Origin: Arcanobacterium pinnipediorum
GTDB lineage: Bacteria; Actinomycetota; Actinomycetes; Actinomycetales; Actinomycetaceae
NCBI RefSeq assembly: GCF_023973165.1
Contig: NZ_CP099547.1
Coordinates: forward strand, 1,240,001 to 1,304,000
Direction of reading: 5' to 3'
DNA length: 64,000 bases
This document shows, in pieces, positions 8,956 through 17,192 of this stretch (its first letter is position 1; every line of letters starts with the position of its first letter). The translations under genes were made by a program, and so were the position numbers. A model generated the notes under the pieces. That model saw only the letters and a list, made by a program, of their open reading frames with translations. It did not search any database and had not been told where the DNA came from.

Positions 8956-9019
8956 GAGATTCTCCTTTTAATCTGAGGTTTGGACGATAGAGAGACCGAT
9001 ACTGTTGTAGCGCAGAGTG

Positions 9020-9493
9020 TTACATGGACCAACCGGTTAACCGACGAGATGTCTGGGTACTGACATGACGTCGAGCGAGTTTTTCACGGGCTGCAGTGAC
9101 GATCCAGGAATTCATTGATACCGCTGAGTCAGCAATCTCTGCGGTGATGGCATCCCGGATAGTTTCCGGGATGCGTAGTGTGATCCGCACGAGATCTTCG
9201 TCGGAATCTGGTACGGCTGTTGGTTCTTCAAAGGCTAACTCTAAGCCGTCGGTAAAGGTTTTCACATATAACCCGTGTGCTATGCCCACATCTTGTAACT
9301 CTTCGATGAGATTGAGCAGGATCTGCGATTGCATATGGTTGATCGCAGGACGTAGTGCACGTACCAGCGCAGGTACCGCGGCTTGGATATCCGGCGAAGC
9401 GAGTGCGGTTGCTGCTTCGAGTTCTTGAACAAGATACTCGGAGCTTTCTTCGGGAAACGAAATTGTGCGGTTTGGTGACTCGGTGTATTTCAT
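9020..9493 (-). CDS. Ribbon-helix-helix (HicB/CopG-like) regulator paired with DUF4097 protein
   Basis: A 157-residue protein. Residues about 100-140 (VRITLRIPETIRDAITAEIADSAVSMNSWIV) form a ribbon-helix-helix DNA-binding domain, strand then two helices, as in CopG/HicB antitoxins. The N-terminal part is mostly helical. Annotators call this group a HicB-family antitoxin, but no HicA toxin gene is present; the partner is the DUF4097 gene. The ATG has no ribosome site, and a good promoter puts the transcript start at or near it, suggesting a leaderless mRNA. Repeated GTGTCAT/ATGACAC sites over the promoter suggest autoregulation. Confidence 0.75.
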   Translation of the reverse strand: MKYTESPNRTISFPEESSEYLVQELEAATALASPDIQAAVPALVRALRPAINHMQSQILLNLIEELQDVGIAHGLYVKTFTDGLELAFEEPTAVPDSDEDLVRITLRIPETIRDAITAEIADSAVSMNSWIVTAAREKLARRHVSTQTSRRLTGWSM

Positions 9494-9494
9494 A

Positions 9495-9528
9495 GTGTCA
9501 TTATGACACCATCTATGACACTACGCAA
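9495..9528 (-). promoter_or_regulatory. Promoter and triple operator of the RHH/DUF4097 pair
   Basis: On the minus strand, -35 TTGCGT (9523-9528), a 17-base spacer and -10 CATAAT (9500-9505) place the transcript start at about the ATG (9493). Three 7-base sites overlie it: GTGTCAT 9495-9501, and ATGACAC at 9503-9509 and 9515-9521, the latter two exactly 12 bases apart. Such spacing is usual for ribbon-helix-helix operators. Confidence 0.65.
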
Positions 9529-9529
9529 G

Positions 9530-9736
9530 CGTAATCTGTAAATTCGATGCACCCCAGGCTACCTGCCCGGATCAGATCGGCGATAGACGGCATACGGAGC
9601 GCTACATAACGCTCCCGTGCCGCCTACCGCCATTTTGGAACACGGGCCAGCCAGATCTAGCCTGAATTGTCTGAACTGTGAACGTGAAACGCCATCACAA
9701 CAGCAACCTCGGCTTACAGGACTTATTTGGGTTATA
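9530..9736. other. Intergenic, nothing recognised
   Basis: The 207 bases between the RHH promoter and the insertion sequence contain no credible frame. A weak inverted repeat (about 9588-9630) resembles a terminator stem without a T-run. Confidence 0.4.
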
Positions 9737-9760
9737 GGACAAAAGTTATTGATTTTGGGT
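9737..9760. repeat. IS left terminal inverted repeat
   Basis: GGACAAAAGTTATTGATTTT and following bases, complementary to the right end at 10958-10981. Confidence 0.8.
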
Positions 9761-10896
9761 TAGTAGTCGTTGCGGTAGGGTGTGTGGGTGTGGAGTTCGT
9801 TCCAGTCAAGGCCGTTGCCCCAGCGATGGTTGTTGTGGTCGGCTCGGTGTCGGGCTGCGGCTTGCTGGTAAGCGCGCGTGATGTCCGTGTTGGTGGGCAT
9901 GATACGCAGGATTTCGGCTGGGTTGGCAGGGTTCTCGGTGTGTAGGTAGCACCACCATGACACTGCACGGATCCGGTGATCGATACTCATACCCCGATGA
10001 CGGCGCAGCAGTTCACGTAAAGGCGAGTTGATACCTCCCTCGATCTGGTTATTCATCGCTGGTAGAGAACCGATTATTTCTCCGTCATCGTAAAGATCGG
10101 GATTGAGAAACGTGAACAAATGGCCACTATCGACCAGCCTAGACAGACTATTGCCAGCCTTGACGAGCCGCTCGTGTTTATCGACTAGTTTTCCTTTCTC
10201 GTTACGGGTTTTCTCGGCCAGGAACCCAGCCCAACGGTGACGCCAAGCATAGAAGCTATCGATCCATGCGTGCGCGTGTGCGGGAGTTTTCACATGCAAT
10301 AGATCAACACCGATCCGGTAGAGCTGTCTGCCACATTCAGTTCGTGAGCGTGTGGTCGTGTAGCGTTTGACCTGTTGATAGGCGTGGAACGTGCAGCGTT
10401 GGACACGCGTGGAGGGCCACAATCGTGCCCGAGCTGTTGTGAAACCTGTGCCCCCGTCAGCCACGACCATACCGGGTGGTGGGATTTTCGCGAGCAGGTC
10501 CAGCCAGGCTTGGGTCGATTCACGTCTGGCCACATGCCAGGCAATCACATATTCGGGGCTGCAGGCGATCAGAATGACAGCATCGCGGCCTAAATGGATA
10601 CCATCAACATGGATCACGCGGTGGTCTTGCCCATCGGGTTCGCATATCGGCCAGATCTCCCACAACACAGCGCTCCTGCGTCGGAAGGTCCGGCCCTGTC
10701 CAGGAAGTTCTCGCTGCGTGGTTTTCCCAGTCAGAACGTCTAAGAACGCGCGCAAATCCCGCGAAGTGACGTCGTTATGCCAACGCGAGGTTACCTTGCA
10801 TGAGCAGCAGATCCAGCGTTGGTGGCCGCATTTGTCTTTACCGTTTTTGACCATGCCTTCACCACAAGTAGGGCAGTGTTTCTTGTTCGATCTCAT
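9760..10896 (-). CDS. IS1249-like transposase (IS256 superfamily)
   Basis: About 378 residues from the ATG at 10896; a GTG at 10926 would add ten. The N-terminus carries a four-cysteine zinc ribbon (CPTCGEGM ... CCSC), then VIHVDGIHLGRD and MVVADGGTGF give the two catalytic aspartates, and NNQIEGGINSPLRELLRRHR near residue 305 gives the glutamate of the DDE triad. The protein excises and reinserts the element. All three acidic residues are present and the frame is intact, so it is probably functional. It fills the element between the two inverted repeats. Confidence 0.88.
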   Translation of the reverse strand: MRSNKKHCPTCGEGMVKNGKDKCGHQRWICCSCKVTSRWHNDVTSRDLRAFLDVLTGKTTQRELPGQGRTFRRRSAVLWEIWPICEPDGQDHRVIHVDGIHLGRDAVILIACSPEYVIAWHVARRESTQAWLDLLAKIPPPGMVVADGGTGFTTARARLWPSTRVQRCTFHAYQQVKRYTTTRSRTECGRQLYRIGVDLLHVKTPAHAHAWIDSFYAWRHRWAGFLAEKTRNEKGKLVDKHERLVKAGNSLSRLVDSGHLFTFLNPDLYDDGEIIGSLPAMNNQIEGGINSPLRELLRRHRGMSIDHRIRAVSWWCYLHTENPANPAEILRIMPTNTDITRAYQQAAARHRADHNNHRWGNGLDWNELHTHTPYRNDY

Positions 10897-10957
10897 ACCC
10901 ACTAGTATGCAACCGACTTTCACCACAATTTTTCCCTGCTATCACGCGGATAACTGG

Positions 10958-10981
10958 CAACAAAATCAATAACTATTGTCC
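10958..10981. repeat. IS right terminal inverted repeat
   Basis: CAAAATCAATAACTATTGTCC ending at 10981, the complement of the left end. Confidence 0.8.
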
Positions 10982-11052
10982 AACCAAAAACTCGAGTCGA
11001 AACGAGTTTCTTTCCAGAAAACCCCACCCTAGCAACGAAAAACAGCAAAACC

Positions 11053-11069
11053 ATCAATAACAATTGTCC
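11053..11069. repeat. Orphan third copy of the IS terminal repeat
   Basis: ATCAATAACAATTGTCC matches the right-end repeat (10965-10981) at 16 of 17 bases in the same orientation, 88 bases outside the intact element. It looks like the relic end of a second related IS. Confidence 0.65.
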
Positions 11070-11121
11070 GCTAGCCCACTTATTTACCGAGGCCGCAACC
11101 TTCTTGCAAGCGCCTATATAC

Positions 11122-11157
11122 AGAAAAGTCCCACATCCGAAGATGCGGGACTTTTCT
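11122..11157 (-). terminator. Rho-independent terminator of tRNA-Leu
   Basis: Arms 11122-11137 and 11142-11157 pair over 16 bases with one mismatch. On the minus strand the loop is TTCG and the stem ends in a T-run (ACTTTTCT). Lies 89 bases past the tRNA-Leu 3' end. Confidence 0.7.
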
Positions 11158-11245
11158 ATACTTCTTCTTCCGACAGTGTGCACTCGATTGTGTACCAGTT
11201 ACATATGCCAAACGAAATTCTGTTGATATATCAGCGTTTTAAAAG

Positions 11246-11327
11246 TGCGCGAGGAGGGACTTGAACCCTCACACCCGAAGGCACCAGAACCTAAATCTGG
11301 CGCGTCTGCCAATTCCGCCACTCGCGC
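11246..11327 (-). tRNA. tRNA-Leu (anticodon TAG)
   Basis: Reverse complement starts GCGCGAGTGGCGGAATTGG and ends CTCGCGC plus discriminator A (82 bases). It has the long variable arm of class II tRNAs (TGCCTTCGGGTGT) and anticodon loop TTTAGGT, giving TAG. No encoded CCA. Confidence 0.95.
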
Positions 11328-11370
11328 GTGAGTCAATCTAGATGATTGCTACCGACTCAGCATACACACA

Positions 11371-11409
11371 ACCAATGCTATTGCTCAAAATTTCAGCAAT
11401 AGCATTGGT
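11371..11409. terminator. 15-bp hairpin between bcp and tRNA-Leu
   Basis: ACCAATGCTATTGCT (11371-11385) and its exact complement (11395-11409) with a 9-base loop, about 100 bases past the bcp stop. Neither strand has a convincing T-run, so termination is inferred from position. Confidence 0.5.
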
Positions 11410-11509
11410 ATAAATCACATCACAGGTTGGTCCGCTTCACGTAACAGATTTCCCTTTCCGTAACGAGCTCCATCGATCGTTAGAACGAATCACCCATCAG
11501 TAACAAAGA

Positions 11510-11986
11510 TCAGTCAATACCGAGCTCTTTGCGGATGCGAGCTACATGCCCGGTTGCTTTGACGTTATACAACGCTTTGGCTACCGTGCCGTCCTTGGCA
11601 ACAATAATGGTTGAACGAATAACGCCTCGCACAATCCGCCCATAATTCTTCTTTTCACCATAAGCACCCCATTCGGTGAGCATCTCTTTGGAAGGATCAG
11701 ATGCCAGCGGGAAGTTGAGATTTTCTTTTTCTACAAACTTCTCAAGCGAGGCAATAGAATCTGGAGAAACTCCGATAACTGAATATCCGGCACTCTTAAA
11801 TGAATTTTCCGAATCACGAAAATCACATGCTTGAGTAGTACAACCTGGCGTCATCGCTTTGGGATAAAAATACACAATGACACCCTTATCAGCCTTTGCT
11901 AATTCTTCCGAAAGCGAGACCTTTCCGCCACCGATAGTGTCCAATGTAAAATCTGGAGCCTGCTGGCCTTCTTCTAACCGAGCCAT
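11510..11986 (-). CDS. bcp: Thioredoxin-dependent thiol peroxidase (Bcp/PrxQ peroxiredoxin)
   Basis: A 158-residue peroxiredoxin. The motif AMTPGCTTQACDFRD places the peroxidatic Cys at C49 and the resolving Cys at C54, the PrxQ arrangement. It reduces H2O2 and organic peroxides in the cytosol using thioredoxin. The length is typical. It lies 59 bases after the small membrane protein on the same strand, so they may share a transcript. The genome also encodes a pyruvate oxidase (39.5 kb) that would make H2O2, so a role in coping with self-made peroxide is plausible but unproven. Confidence 0.93.
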   Translation of the reverse strand: MARLEEGQQAPDFTLDTIGGGKVSLSEELAKADKGVIVYFYPKAMTPGCTTQACDFRDSENSFKSAGYSVIGVSPDSIASLEKFVEKENLNFPLASDPSKEMLTEWGAYGEKKNYGRIVRGVIRSTIIVAKDGTVAKALYNVKATGHVARIRKELGID

Positions 11987-12045
11987 AATCTCATCCTTGA
12001 TCTATCTATGTAAGCACATCCTTCGTGGATGCAATTTCTCTTAGT

Positions 12046-12405
12046 CTACTCTCCAAGAAAGGTAGCAAGAAGATCGAGTGTAACTATCAGCGTAAAAAGA
12101 ATGAATCCGAAAATCATCGGAATCAGTCCGAAAGGCGTTGGGAATAATATTCCAGCGCCAAGTCCGGCAGTAGCACACAAATTAAGCGATTCTCTCCGCC
12201 ATCCCAAATATCCAAGCGGGATCATCAACGATGCAATAAGACCGATGATCACTCCAGTAGTATTTCCGCCACCAGCAAGGATGGTCCACCAGCCAATGAC
12301 TGCCATAACACCCACGAAAATCAACGAGAAGATACTCAGTGGGTACTCATATTTACGCATATATTCTCCAAACACATCTGGGCCCGAACCATTGTGTGAT
12401 TCCAT
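12046..12405 (-). CDS. Small hypothetical membrane protein
   Basis: A 119-residue protein with four predicted hydrophobic helices (about residues 22-44, 50-66, 78-95, 97-116) separated by short loops, one bearing GWRRES. I do not recognise the family. The codon use and frame closure just upstream of bcp suggest a real gene. It could be in one transcript with bcp. No function is proposed. Confidence 0.55.
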   Translation of the reverse strand: MESHNGSGPDVFGEYMRKYEYPLSIFSLIFVGVMAVIGWWTILAGGGNTTGVIIGLIASLMIPLGYLGWRRESLNLCATAGLGAGILFPTPFGLIPMIFGFILFTLIVTLDLLATFLGE

Positions 12406-12515
12406 TTCTATCTACTACCCTACCGGCAGTATTCATCGTCTACTACTTGACCGGCAGTGTTCACCGCTGGCACAACATCAGGCACAAAACCCGGTAAAAC
12501 TGGCACAATCAAAAT

Positions 12516-13046
12516 ATGAATGAGATTGCATCAGACGATATGGGTCCATGGCTGTCCCCGGAGGAACTTGAGTTCATTCGTAACAAGGTTCCGATGGTCT
12601 ACGTCGATATTATTCCGGTGCACATTGACGAAACCGGAAATCTTGAAGCAGTAGGTCTGCTTCTATCTGCAAAAGACGACGGTATTACCCGTTCAATCAT
12701 CTCAGGCAGAGTTCTTTTCCATGAGTCGATCCGCGACGCGATTATCCGCCATGTTGATAAAGATCTTGGCCTGATGTCTCTACCGCAACTGCCGGTTAAT
12801 CTCACGCCTTTCACTATTGGAGAATACTTTCCTACCCCAGGCGAAGGCTGGCATGATCCACGCCAGCACGCCATTTCGTTGGCATATATTATTCCGGTGG
12901 CCGGCACATGCTCAGCAAATGCCGACGCGCTCGATATCACGTGGTTCCCACCGCGCGACTTGCTCACCAGCTCGTTGCAGTCAGAGATCGTCCCGACGCA
13001 TTTACCGTTACTCAAACGGGCAATTGCATATTTAGGGATCGAGTAA
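12516..13046 (+). CDS. NUDIX-like family protein (DUF4916)
   Basis: A 176-residue soluble protein resembling the DUF4916 group often described as NUDIX hydrolase-like. The central part (SGRVLFHESIRDAIIRHVDKDLG) occupies the place of a NUDIX box but lacks the canonical G-x5-E-x7-REUxEExG pattern, so hydrolase activity is doubtful. LAYIIPVAG is a core strand. The start has little ribosome-site support. It converges with rdgB, whose stop is 28 bases away. Function unknown. Confidence 0.7.
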   Translation: MNEIASDDMGPWLSPEELEFIRNKVPMVYVDIIPVHIDETGNLEAVGLLLSAKDDGITRSIISGRVLFHESIRDAIIRHVDKDLGLMSLPQLPVNLTPFTIGEYFPTPGEGWHDPRQHAISLAYIIPVAGTCSANADALDITWFPPRDLLTSSLQSEIVPTHLPLLKRAIAYLGIE

Positions 13047-13073
13047 CTCCCTTACTGCCCGAATGAACACGTA

Positions 13074-13706
13074 TTACTGAGTGAACACATACTCAGCTAG
13101 TAGCGGCGCCAGTTCGGTAAATGCGCGCCCGCGGTGGGAGATACGGTTCTTTTCTGCCGGGTCAAGCTCGGCCGAAGTTACTGCGTAGCCATCGGGCTGG
13201 AAGATCGGATCGTATCCGAACCCGCCTTCGCCTGCTGCTTCGTATCGTAACCGTCCTATCATTCGTCCTTCGCGCACAAATTCGCGCCCGTCAGGCAATA
13301 CTAGCGCTGCTGCACACATGAAATATCCGGTGCGATATTCGTCTTTGACGTCGCAGAGTTGGGCTAGGAGCAGATCTAGGTTGGCTTGATCGTCACCGTG
13401 TTTGCCACACCAGCGCGCCGAGAAAATTCCGGGCGCGCCACCCAACACATCCACGCAGATTCCCGAATCGTCGGCAATGGCCGCTATCCCGGTGTGCTCG
13501 GCAATCTGGCGGGCTTTGATCAGCGCATTTCCAGCAAACGTGACTGCATCCTCAATCGGCTCCGCGATATCGTATTGTGCTGCTGACTGGATGCGATTCA
13601 TATCTACACCTGGCAGTAGGGGTTGTAAAATGTCGCGCAACTCTCCAACTTTATGGGCATTACGAGTGGCTAAGATCAGTTGTGCTTTAGGAGTCGCAAT
13701 AACCAT
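13074..13706 (-). CDS. rdgB: XTP/dITP diphosphatase (RdgB/HAM1)
   Basis: A 210-residue pyrophosphatase that hydrolyses dITP, XTP and similar non-canonical purine nucleotides to monophosphates, keeping them out of DNA and RNA. The N-terminal LATRNAHKVGEL and the SGICVDVLGGAPGIFSARW segment (about 80-98) are family signatures; GGFGYDPIF follows near residue 165. Length is normal. Its start overlaps the rph stop by one base, so the two are translationally coupled, as in many actinobacteria where rph and rdgB follow murI. Confidence 0.95.
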   Translation of the reverse strand: MVIATPKAQLILATRNAHKVGELRDILQPLLPGVDMNRIQSAAQYDIAEPIEDAVTFAGNALIKARQIAEHTGIAAIADDSGICVDVLGGAPGIFSARWCGKHGDDQANLDLLLAQLCDVKDEYRTGYFMCAAALVLPDGREFVREGRMIGRLRYEAAGEGGFGYDPIFQPDGYAVTSAELDPAEKNRISHRGRAFTELAPLLAEYVFTQ

Positions 13707-14452
13707 CAGTTGCCACTTTCGCGCGCTTGGCGCTGGAGGTTAGTTAGCTCTTGGCAACCCTTTGTTGCGAGGTCAAGTAGGACGCCGAGTTCTGCACGAT
13801 CGAATGGTTCGCCTTCAGCGGTTCCTTGGACTTCGACGAACTTTCCCGTGCCGGTCATAACGACGTTCATGTCAGTTTCGGCGCGGACGTCTTCTTCGTA
13901 GGGAAGGTCGAGGCAGGGTTCGCCGTCGATAATGCCGACGGAGATCGCAGCGACTGAATCTTTGAGCACTGGCTTACCCACTCGCGGCTTAATATGTCCT
14001 TGTGCGATACCCCAGTCGATCGCGTCAGCCAGTGCCACATAAGCGCCAGTGATTGAGGCGGTGCGGGTTCCGCCGTCAGCCTGCAAAACGTCACAGTCGA
14101 GAACAATCGTGTTCTCCCCCAAAGCACTCATATCGACGACGGCGCGTAGGGCGCGTCCGACGAGGCGCGAGATTTCTTGGGTTCGGCCCGAGACTTTCCC
14201 TTTGACCGATTCACGCTGGTTACGGGTGGAGGTTGCGCGTGGCAACATAGCGTATTCGCCAGTTACCCAGCCTTCGCCGGAGTCTTTGCGCCAGCGTGGG
14301 ACGCCTTCGGTGAAGGATGCAACGCACAACACTTTGGTGTTGCCGAATTCGACGAGGACTGAGCCTTCGCCGGCGTCGAGAAAATTGCGAGTGATTTTTA
14401 CCGGGCGAAGTTCATCGGTTGAGCGACCGTCGGCGCGTGAAAAGGTAGTCAT
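13706..14452 (-). CDS. rph: Ribonuclease PH
   Basis: A 248-residue phosphorolytic 3'-5' exoribonuclease that trims tRNA 3' ends. It opens R-A-D-G-R-S-x-D-E-L-R, the phosphate-binding start of the family, and contains [21 protein letters not shown] (about 118-138), a conserved active-site region. Length is typical. Coupled by a one-base overlap to rdgB. In related genomes it usually follows murI and a metallo-beta-lactamase gene directly; here 2.8 kb with two membrane-protein genes and a Fic gene separate them. Confidence 0.96.
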   Translation of the reverse strand: MTTFSRADGRSTDELRPVKITRNFLDAGEGSVLVEFGNTKVLCVASFTEGVPRWRKDSGEGWVTGEYAMLPRATSTRNQRESVKGKVSGRTQEISRLVGRALRAVVDMSALGENTIVLDCDVLQADGGTRTASITGAYVALADAIDWGIAQGHIKPRVGKPVLKDSVAAISVGIIDGEPCLDLPYEEDVRAETDMNVVMTGTGKFVEVQGTAEGEPFDRAELGVLLDLATKGCQELTNLQRQARESGN

Positions 14453-14562
14453 GGGTTAAGTTTAGCGCTGATGGTGTTAGCGTGAAACACCTAGCGCAAC
14501 GGTGGGCCGTAGACGATATCATTATCAATGGAATCTAGCTATTAAGATCTCAGGAGGGTCTG

Positions 14563-14949
14563 ATGTCTCGGTGGTGGCTTGGTATTGGGCTGGCTATTTC
14601 TTGGACTGTCATTGTCTTGACCGGCATCAACTACACAGATTTTTTGGGTTCTGCGTCCAATTCGGATCTGCGGGCCTTGCTGATCGCTCCAGCTTGGTTA
14701 GCGATCTACGTATTTTCTGGGAGACCCACTAACCCAAAGCGACCTTATTCGCTGCTCTTCACCGCGATATTTTTCGCTTCTATGTTCGCCTTGGACCACT
14801 ACTACAACATTGTATTAAATATACGCAACCAAGATAGTGTCCCTATAGCTATCATCATTCTTCTTTTCCTCGTGAATTTCTTTTCGCTTTTGGGGATGGT
14901 CCGCCACGGGAAAGCGTACACACATCAAAGACGTAAACAGCGCAGATAA
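14563..14949 (+). CDS. Hypothetical membrane protein
   Basis: A 128-residue protein with four hydrophobic segments (about 5-25, 35-50, 62-78, 93-115) and a basic C-terminal tail HQRRKQRR, which predicts a cytoplasmic C-terminus. A strong AGGAGG site precedes the ATG. I do not recognise it. It diverges from rph and is followed by a terminator shared with the convergent gene at 15026. It lies inside the segment that separates the murI-MBL part from the rph-rdgB part. Confidence 0.6.
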   Translation: MSRWWLGIGLAISWTVIVLTGINYTDFLGSASNSDLRALLIAPAWLAIYVFSGRPTNPKRPYSLLFTAIFFASMFALDHYYNIVLNIRNQDSVPIAIIILLFLVNFFSLLGMVRHGKAYTHQRRKQRR

Positions 14950-14960
14950 CCGATATAACA

Positions 14961-14991
14961 ACTTAGGGCCAGATATCATCTGGCCCTAAGT
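14961..14991. terminator. Bidirectional hairpin terminator
   Basis: ACTTAGGGCCAGAT (14961-14974) and its exact complement (14978-14991) with a 3-base loop, between two convergent genes. Downstream + sequence is moderately T-rich (TGTATCTGCATTTTAT). Confidence 0.75.
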
Positions 14992-15025
14992 TGTATCTGC
15001 ATTTTATACTCGCGCAGTAGTTATT

Positions 15026-15583
15026 TCACTTTTCTACACTCACGGTCTTTGGTGTGCGAAGTACACCAAAGCCAAGAATTCCTAGAACGACGCCGAGAAC
15101 CATCAGTGCGATGCCAGCGTAAATCGCAATGGTGCCAAGTAGCCACCAGCCGTATGCGTTCAGGAGCATACCACGCAAAGTATCGCCCATGAACAAGGTC
15201 TCACGAAGATCGCCGAGCTTGGCAATTTCTGCTTCGGACATTGTGCCGCTCTTCTTTGCAGCCATGAATTCTCCGGAGACTTCTTGATAGGTCTTACCAT
15301 CGGAGGCTGCGATCATGTGTTGCCATACGTAGTTGTCAGCAAACAACTGTGCTTGATCGCCAGTGGTGAGCTGCTTGCCGATGTGTGGAGTGAGGAGTTC
15401 TTGGGATTCTTTATCAGCAAGTCGGGCGATGCCTTCTTCGCTTGGCATATCGATGCGCTCTTGGGAGAGCTGTTCGGTAACGTAGCTATGGGCGAAGTTG
15501 CCACCGAAGGTAGCTCCCGCACCGAGAATAATAAGAACGACGGCGAACACCTTTGCTAGTGCCGCATAGATTGCTTTGTTCAT
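15026..15583 (-). CDS. Actinobacterial membrane-anchored protein of unknown function
   Basis: A 185-residue protein with a hydrophobic N-terminal segment (about 10-33), a mostly helical acidic middle (about 35-130) and a second, longer hydrophobic segment (about 145-175), so the middle part is probably extracytoplasmic. Similar actinobacterial proteins are often mislabelled 'aromatic ring-opening dioxygenase LigA'; nothing here supports an enzyme. The ATG has an AAAGGAAAAC ribosome site. It converges on the 14563 gene. Confidence 0.6.
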   Translation of the reverse strand: MNKAIYAALAKVFAVVLIILGAGATFGGNFAHSYVTEQLSQERIDMPSEEGIARLADKESQELLTPHIGKQLTTGDQAQLFADNYVWQHMIAASDGKTYQEVSGEFMAAKKSGTMSEAEIAKLGDLRETLFMGDTLRGMLLNAYGWWLLGTIAIYAGIALMVLGVVLGILGFGVLRTPKTVSVEK

Positions 15584-15776
15584 GTCGGTTTTCCTTTCGA
15601 AAGCACACCACTAACGATGTTCTATCGTCTTTTCATATCATGATGCAATGTACTTGAATATTACACTAAATAAAATATAATTTTCAACTACGTCATAGCG
15701 TATATAGAAGTATGCGTACACAACAAAATTAAATCCGAGACTCCTCGCCTACAAAATCGCAGAAAATGGGGCAGCT
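15584..15776. other. AT-rich intergenic stretch
   Basis: Bases 15640-15740 are clearly richer in A+T than the surroundings and hold no frame. This lies between the 15026 gene promoter and the stranded gene remnant, and could be the scar of the event that brought in the Fic gene. Confidence 0.4.
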
Positions 15777-15890
15777 CTAGATCATAAAAACATCCCTAGC
15801 TTGATCCACGTGAACTTCGCCACCAAAAATGCGATGTACACCGACAACATTCTCATTCGCTCGCGCCAGACCGCGTAGCCAAGAAAAACC
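15777..15890 (-). pseudogene. Stranded 3' remnant of the MBL-fold hydrolase gene
   Basis: Read on the minus strand and ending in TAG at 15777-15779, this stretch translates to ...ANENVVGVHRIFGGEVHVDQ then ARDVFMI-stop. The intact gene at 17288 ends ANKNEADARSVFDGEVHVAQ then AGDVFTI-stop. My hand alignment of the last 28 codons gives 57 identical bases of 84 without gaps. Similarity fades further upstream. It lies between the Fic gene's 3' end and the 15026 gene, which suggests that it is the displaced original end of the MBL gene, or the end of a second copy. Confidence 0.75.
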
Positions 15891-15948
15891 TCTACACCAC
15901 GTAGGTGAAACCGTGAGAACTACGCCCCAGAAGAATTAACGACAACGA

Positions 15949-17145
15949 CTACCGCAGGTTAAGACTTGACATACCCTTTTCGGTCAACCGAACAGCAACG
16001 GGACGCTGCGACACCTGCTCCACCCATCTACCTTCGACAAGCTCGTTGATGTGTCTACTGATAGTGGGGGTCGATTTCTTCACATACCGCTCTAAGTCTC
16101 GACGTTCCACTGCGTTCCCATCAGAAAAAAGTGCCGCTTGGGCAAGAATCCACAAAATCGTAAAACACTCAGTATCCACATCAAACGTCTTTAGATGTTC
16201 CTGAACTATCGCCAAGCGATTATACGCTTCATCTAACTGATTTAAAGCATCTCGTTGTGCCTCAAGTATGAGATCAAGGAAGAACAACACAAAATGTGTA
16301 GCCTCGCCACGATTAAGTGGATGCTCAACGTCCGCAAACTGCCTATAGTATGCGTTCTTGTTTTCATTGATACGAGCAGAAACACTCAGAGCCGTTATCG
16401 GCCACCCCCTTTCGGCAAGTTTACGCGCGAGAATAAATCTACCCGTTCTGCCATTTCCATCGTAAAACGGGTGCACAATTTCGAACATAAGATGAGAGAT
16501 GATTGCGCTAATAACGTGCGAACCAGAAGGCTGGGTTAGTTCCTGCAGCATCACTTCGAGACCTTCGACTATTTTCCGCTCTGGCTGAAAACCCGTATGG
16601 ATGACTTTCTGCGATGCTGCGATCACATGCACCGGCTGGGCGCGAAATAGCTCACCATCTGGAGCATCAGATCCGTCAACCTCTCCCCTCGTTACCGCAT
16701 CATAAATAGCTCGAATGTCTGCAGGGGTCCGAAGTGGCAATTCTGCCAGGTCAGTAGTCAAAGACGCTAGAAGGTGAACCAGAGATGAGAGTCGGATATT
16801 CACATTTTCATCTGCATCATACGCCGCCAGCGCCTCTTTACGCGTTGAATTAATCCCCTCAATGTCATTAGTTGCAACTGTTTCATCCGCGATCAAGAGG
16901 CGAATATAGCGTTTCATAACGATGTCCGGGAGCAGATTCGTATATTTTTGAATTTCGCTCGCCATCTGAGAAATTTCTTCAACCTTCGACATCATAGAAG
17001 CAGTAACCACATAGAACATCGAATAGTTACCAACAGGGAATTTCAAGGTTACGCATGAGGGGGAATCAATCCGCCGGCGGAACTCTCCTTCGTCAGCACC
17101 AAGACCCTGGTAACTGAGCTTTTTAAGAGAAAGATACGCTCCCAT
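15949..17145 (-). CDS. Fic-domain protein with N-terminal inhibitory motif and C-terminal winged helix
   Basis: About 398 residues from the ATG at 17145 (a GTG at 17151 adds two). Fic enzymes transfer AMP or other phosphate groups to hydroxyls of target proteins. The catalytic loop HPFYDGNGRTGR is complete (about residues 227-238 counted from the GTG). TNDIEG at about 94-99 matches the [S/T]xxxE[G/N] inhibitory helix, which lies N-terminal, so this is a self-inhibited class II Fic. The last 70 residues form a winged helix (VERRDLERYVKKSTPTISRH), probably for DNA binding. It is a single gene with an AT-rich upstream region, inserted between MBL and rph relatives and probably horizontally acquired. 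The target is unknown. Confidence 0.88.
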   Translation of the reverse strand: MGAYLSLKKLSYQGLGADEGEFRRRIDSPSCVTLKFPVGNYSMFYVVTASMMSKVEEISQMASEIQKYTNLLPDIVMKRYIRLLIADETVATNDIEGINSTRKEALAAYDADENVNIRLSSLVHLLASLTTDLAELPLRTPADIRAIYDAVTRGEVDGSDAPDGELFRAQPVHVIAASQKVIHTGFQPERKIVEGLEVMLQELTQPSGSHVISAIISHLMFEIVHPFYDGNGRTGRFILARKLAERGWPITALSVSARINENKNAYYRQFADVEHPLNRGEATHFVLFFLDLILEAQRDALNQLDEAYNRLAIVQEHLKTFDVDTECFTILWILAQAALFSDGNAVERRDLERYVKKSTPTISRHINELVEGRWVEQVSQRPVAVRLTEKGMSSLNLR

Positions 17146-17192
17146 ACACACCCCACCACACTTCCTTATTTAAAAAATGGCACAATTTTTTC

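Larger units (their letters stand above)
9737..10981 (-). mobile_element. IS256-family (IS1249-like) insertion sequence, 1245 bp
   Basis: The ends are inverted repeats: GGACAAAAGTTATTGATTTT from 9737 and, read inward from 10981, GGACAATAGTTATTGATTTT, differing at one base of 20. One transposase gene fills the interior. I could not find the 8-9 bp target duplication expected for the family (GGGTTATA on the left, AACCAAAA on the right), so an adjacent deletion or rearrangement may have followed insertion. Confidence 0.85.

Noticed and set aside
9020..9493. Toxin-antitoxin module
   Set aside because: The HicB-like protein has no HicA or other toxin beside it; the adjacent gene is DUF4097.
9729..10989. 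Target-site duplication of the IS
   Set aside because: The flanking 8-9 bases (GGGTTATA versus AACCAAAA) do not match, so none is claimed.
10920..11183. Minus-strand frame of 87 codons across the IS right end
   Set aside because: It crosses the element border and the tRNA terminator; no support as a gene.
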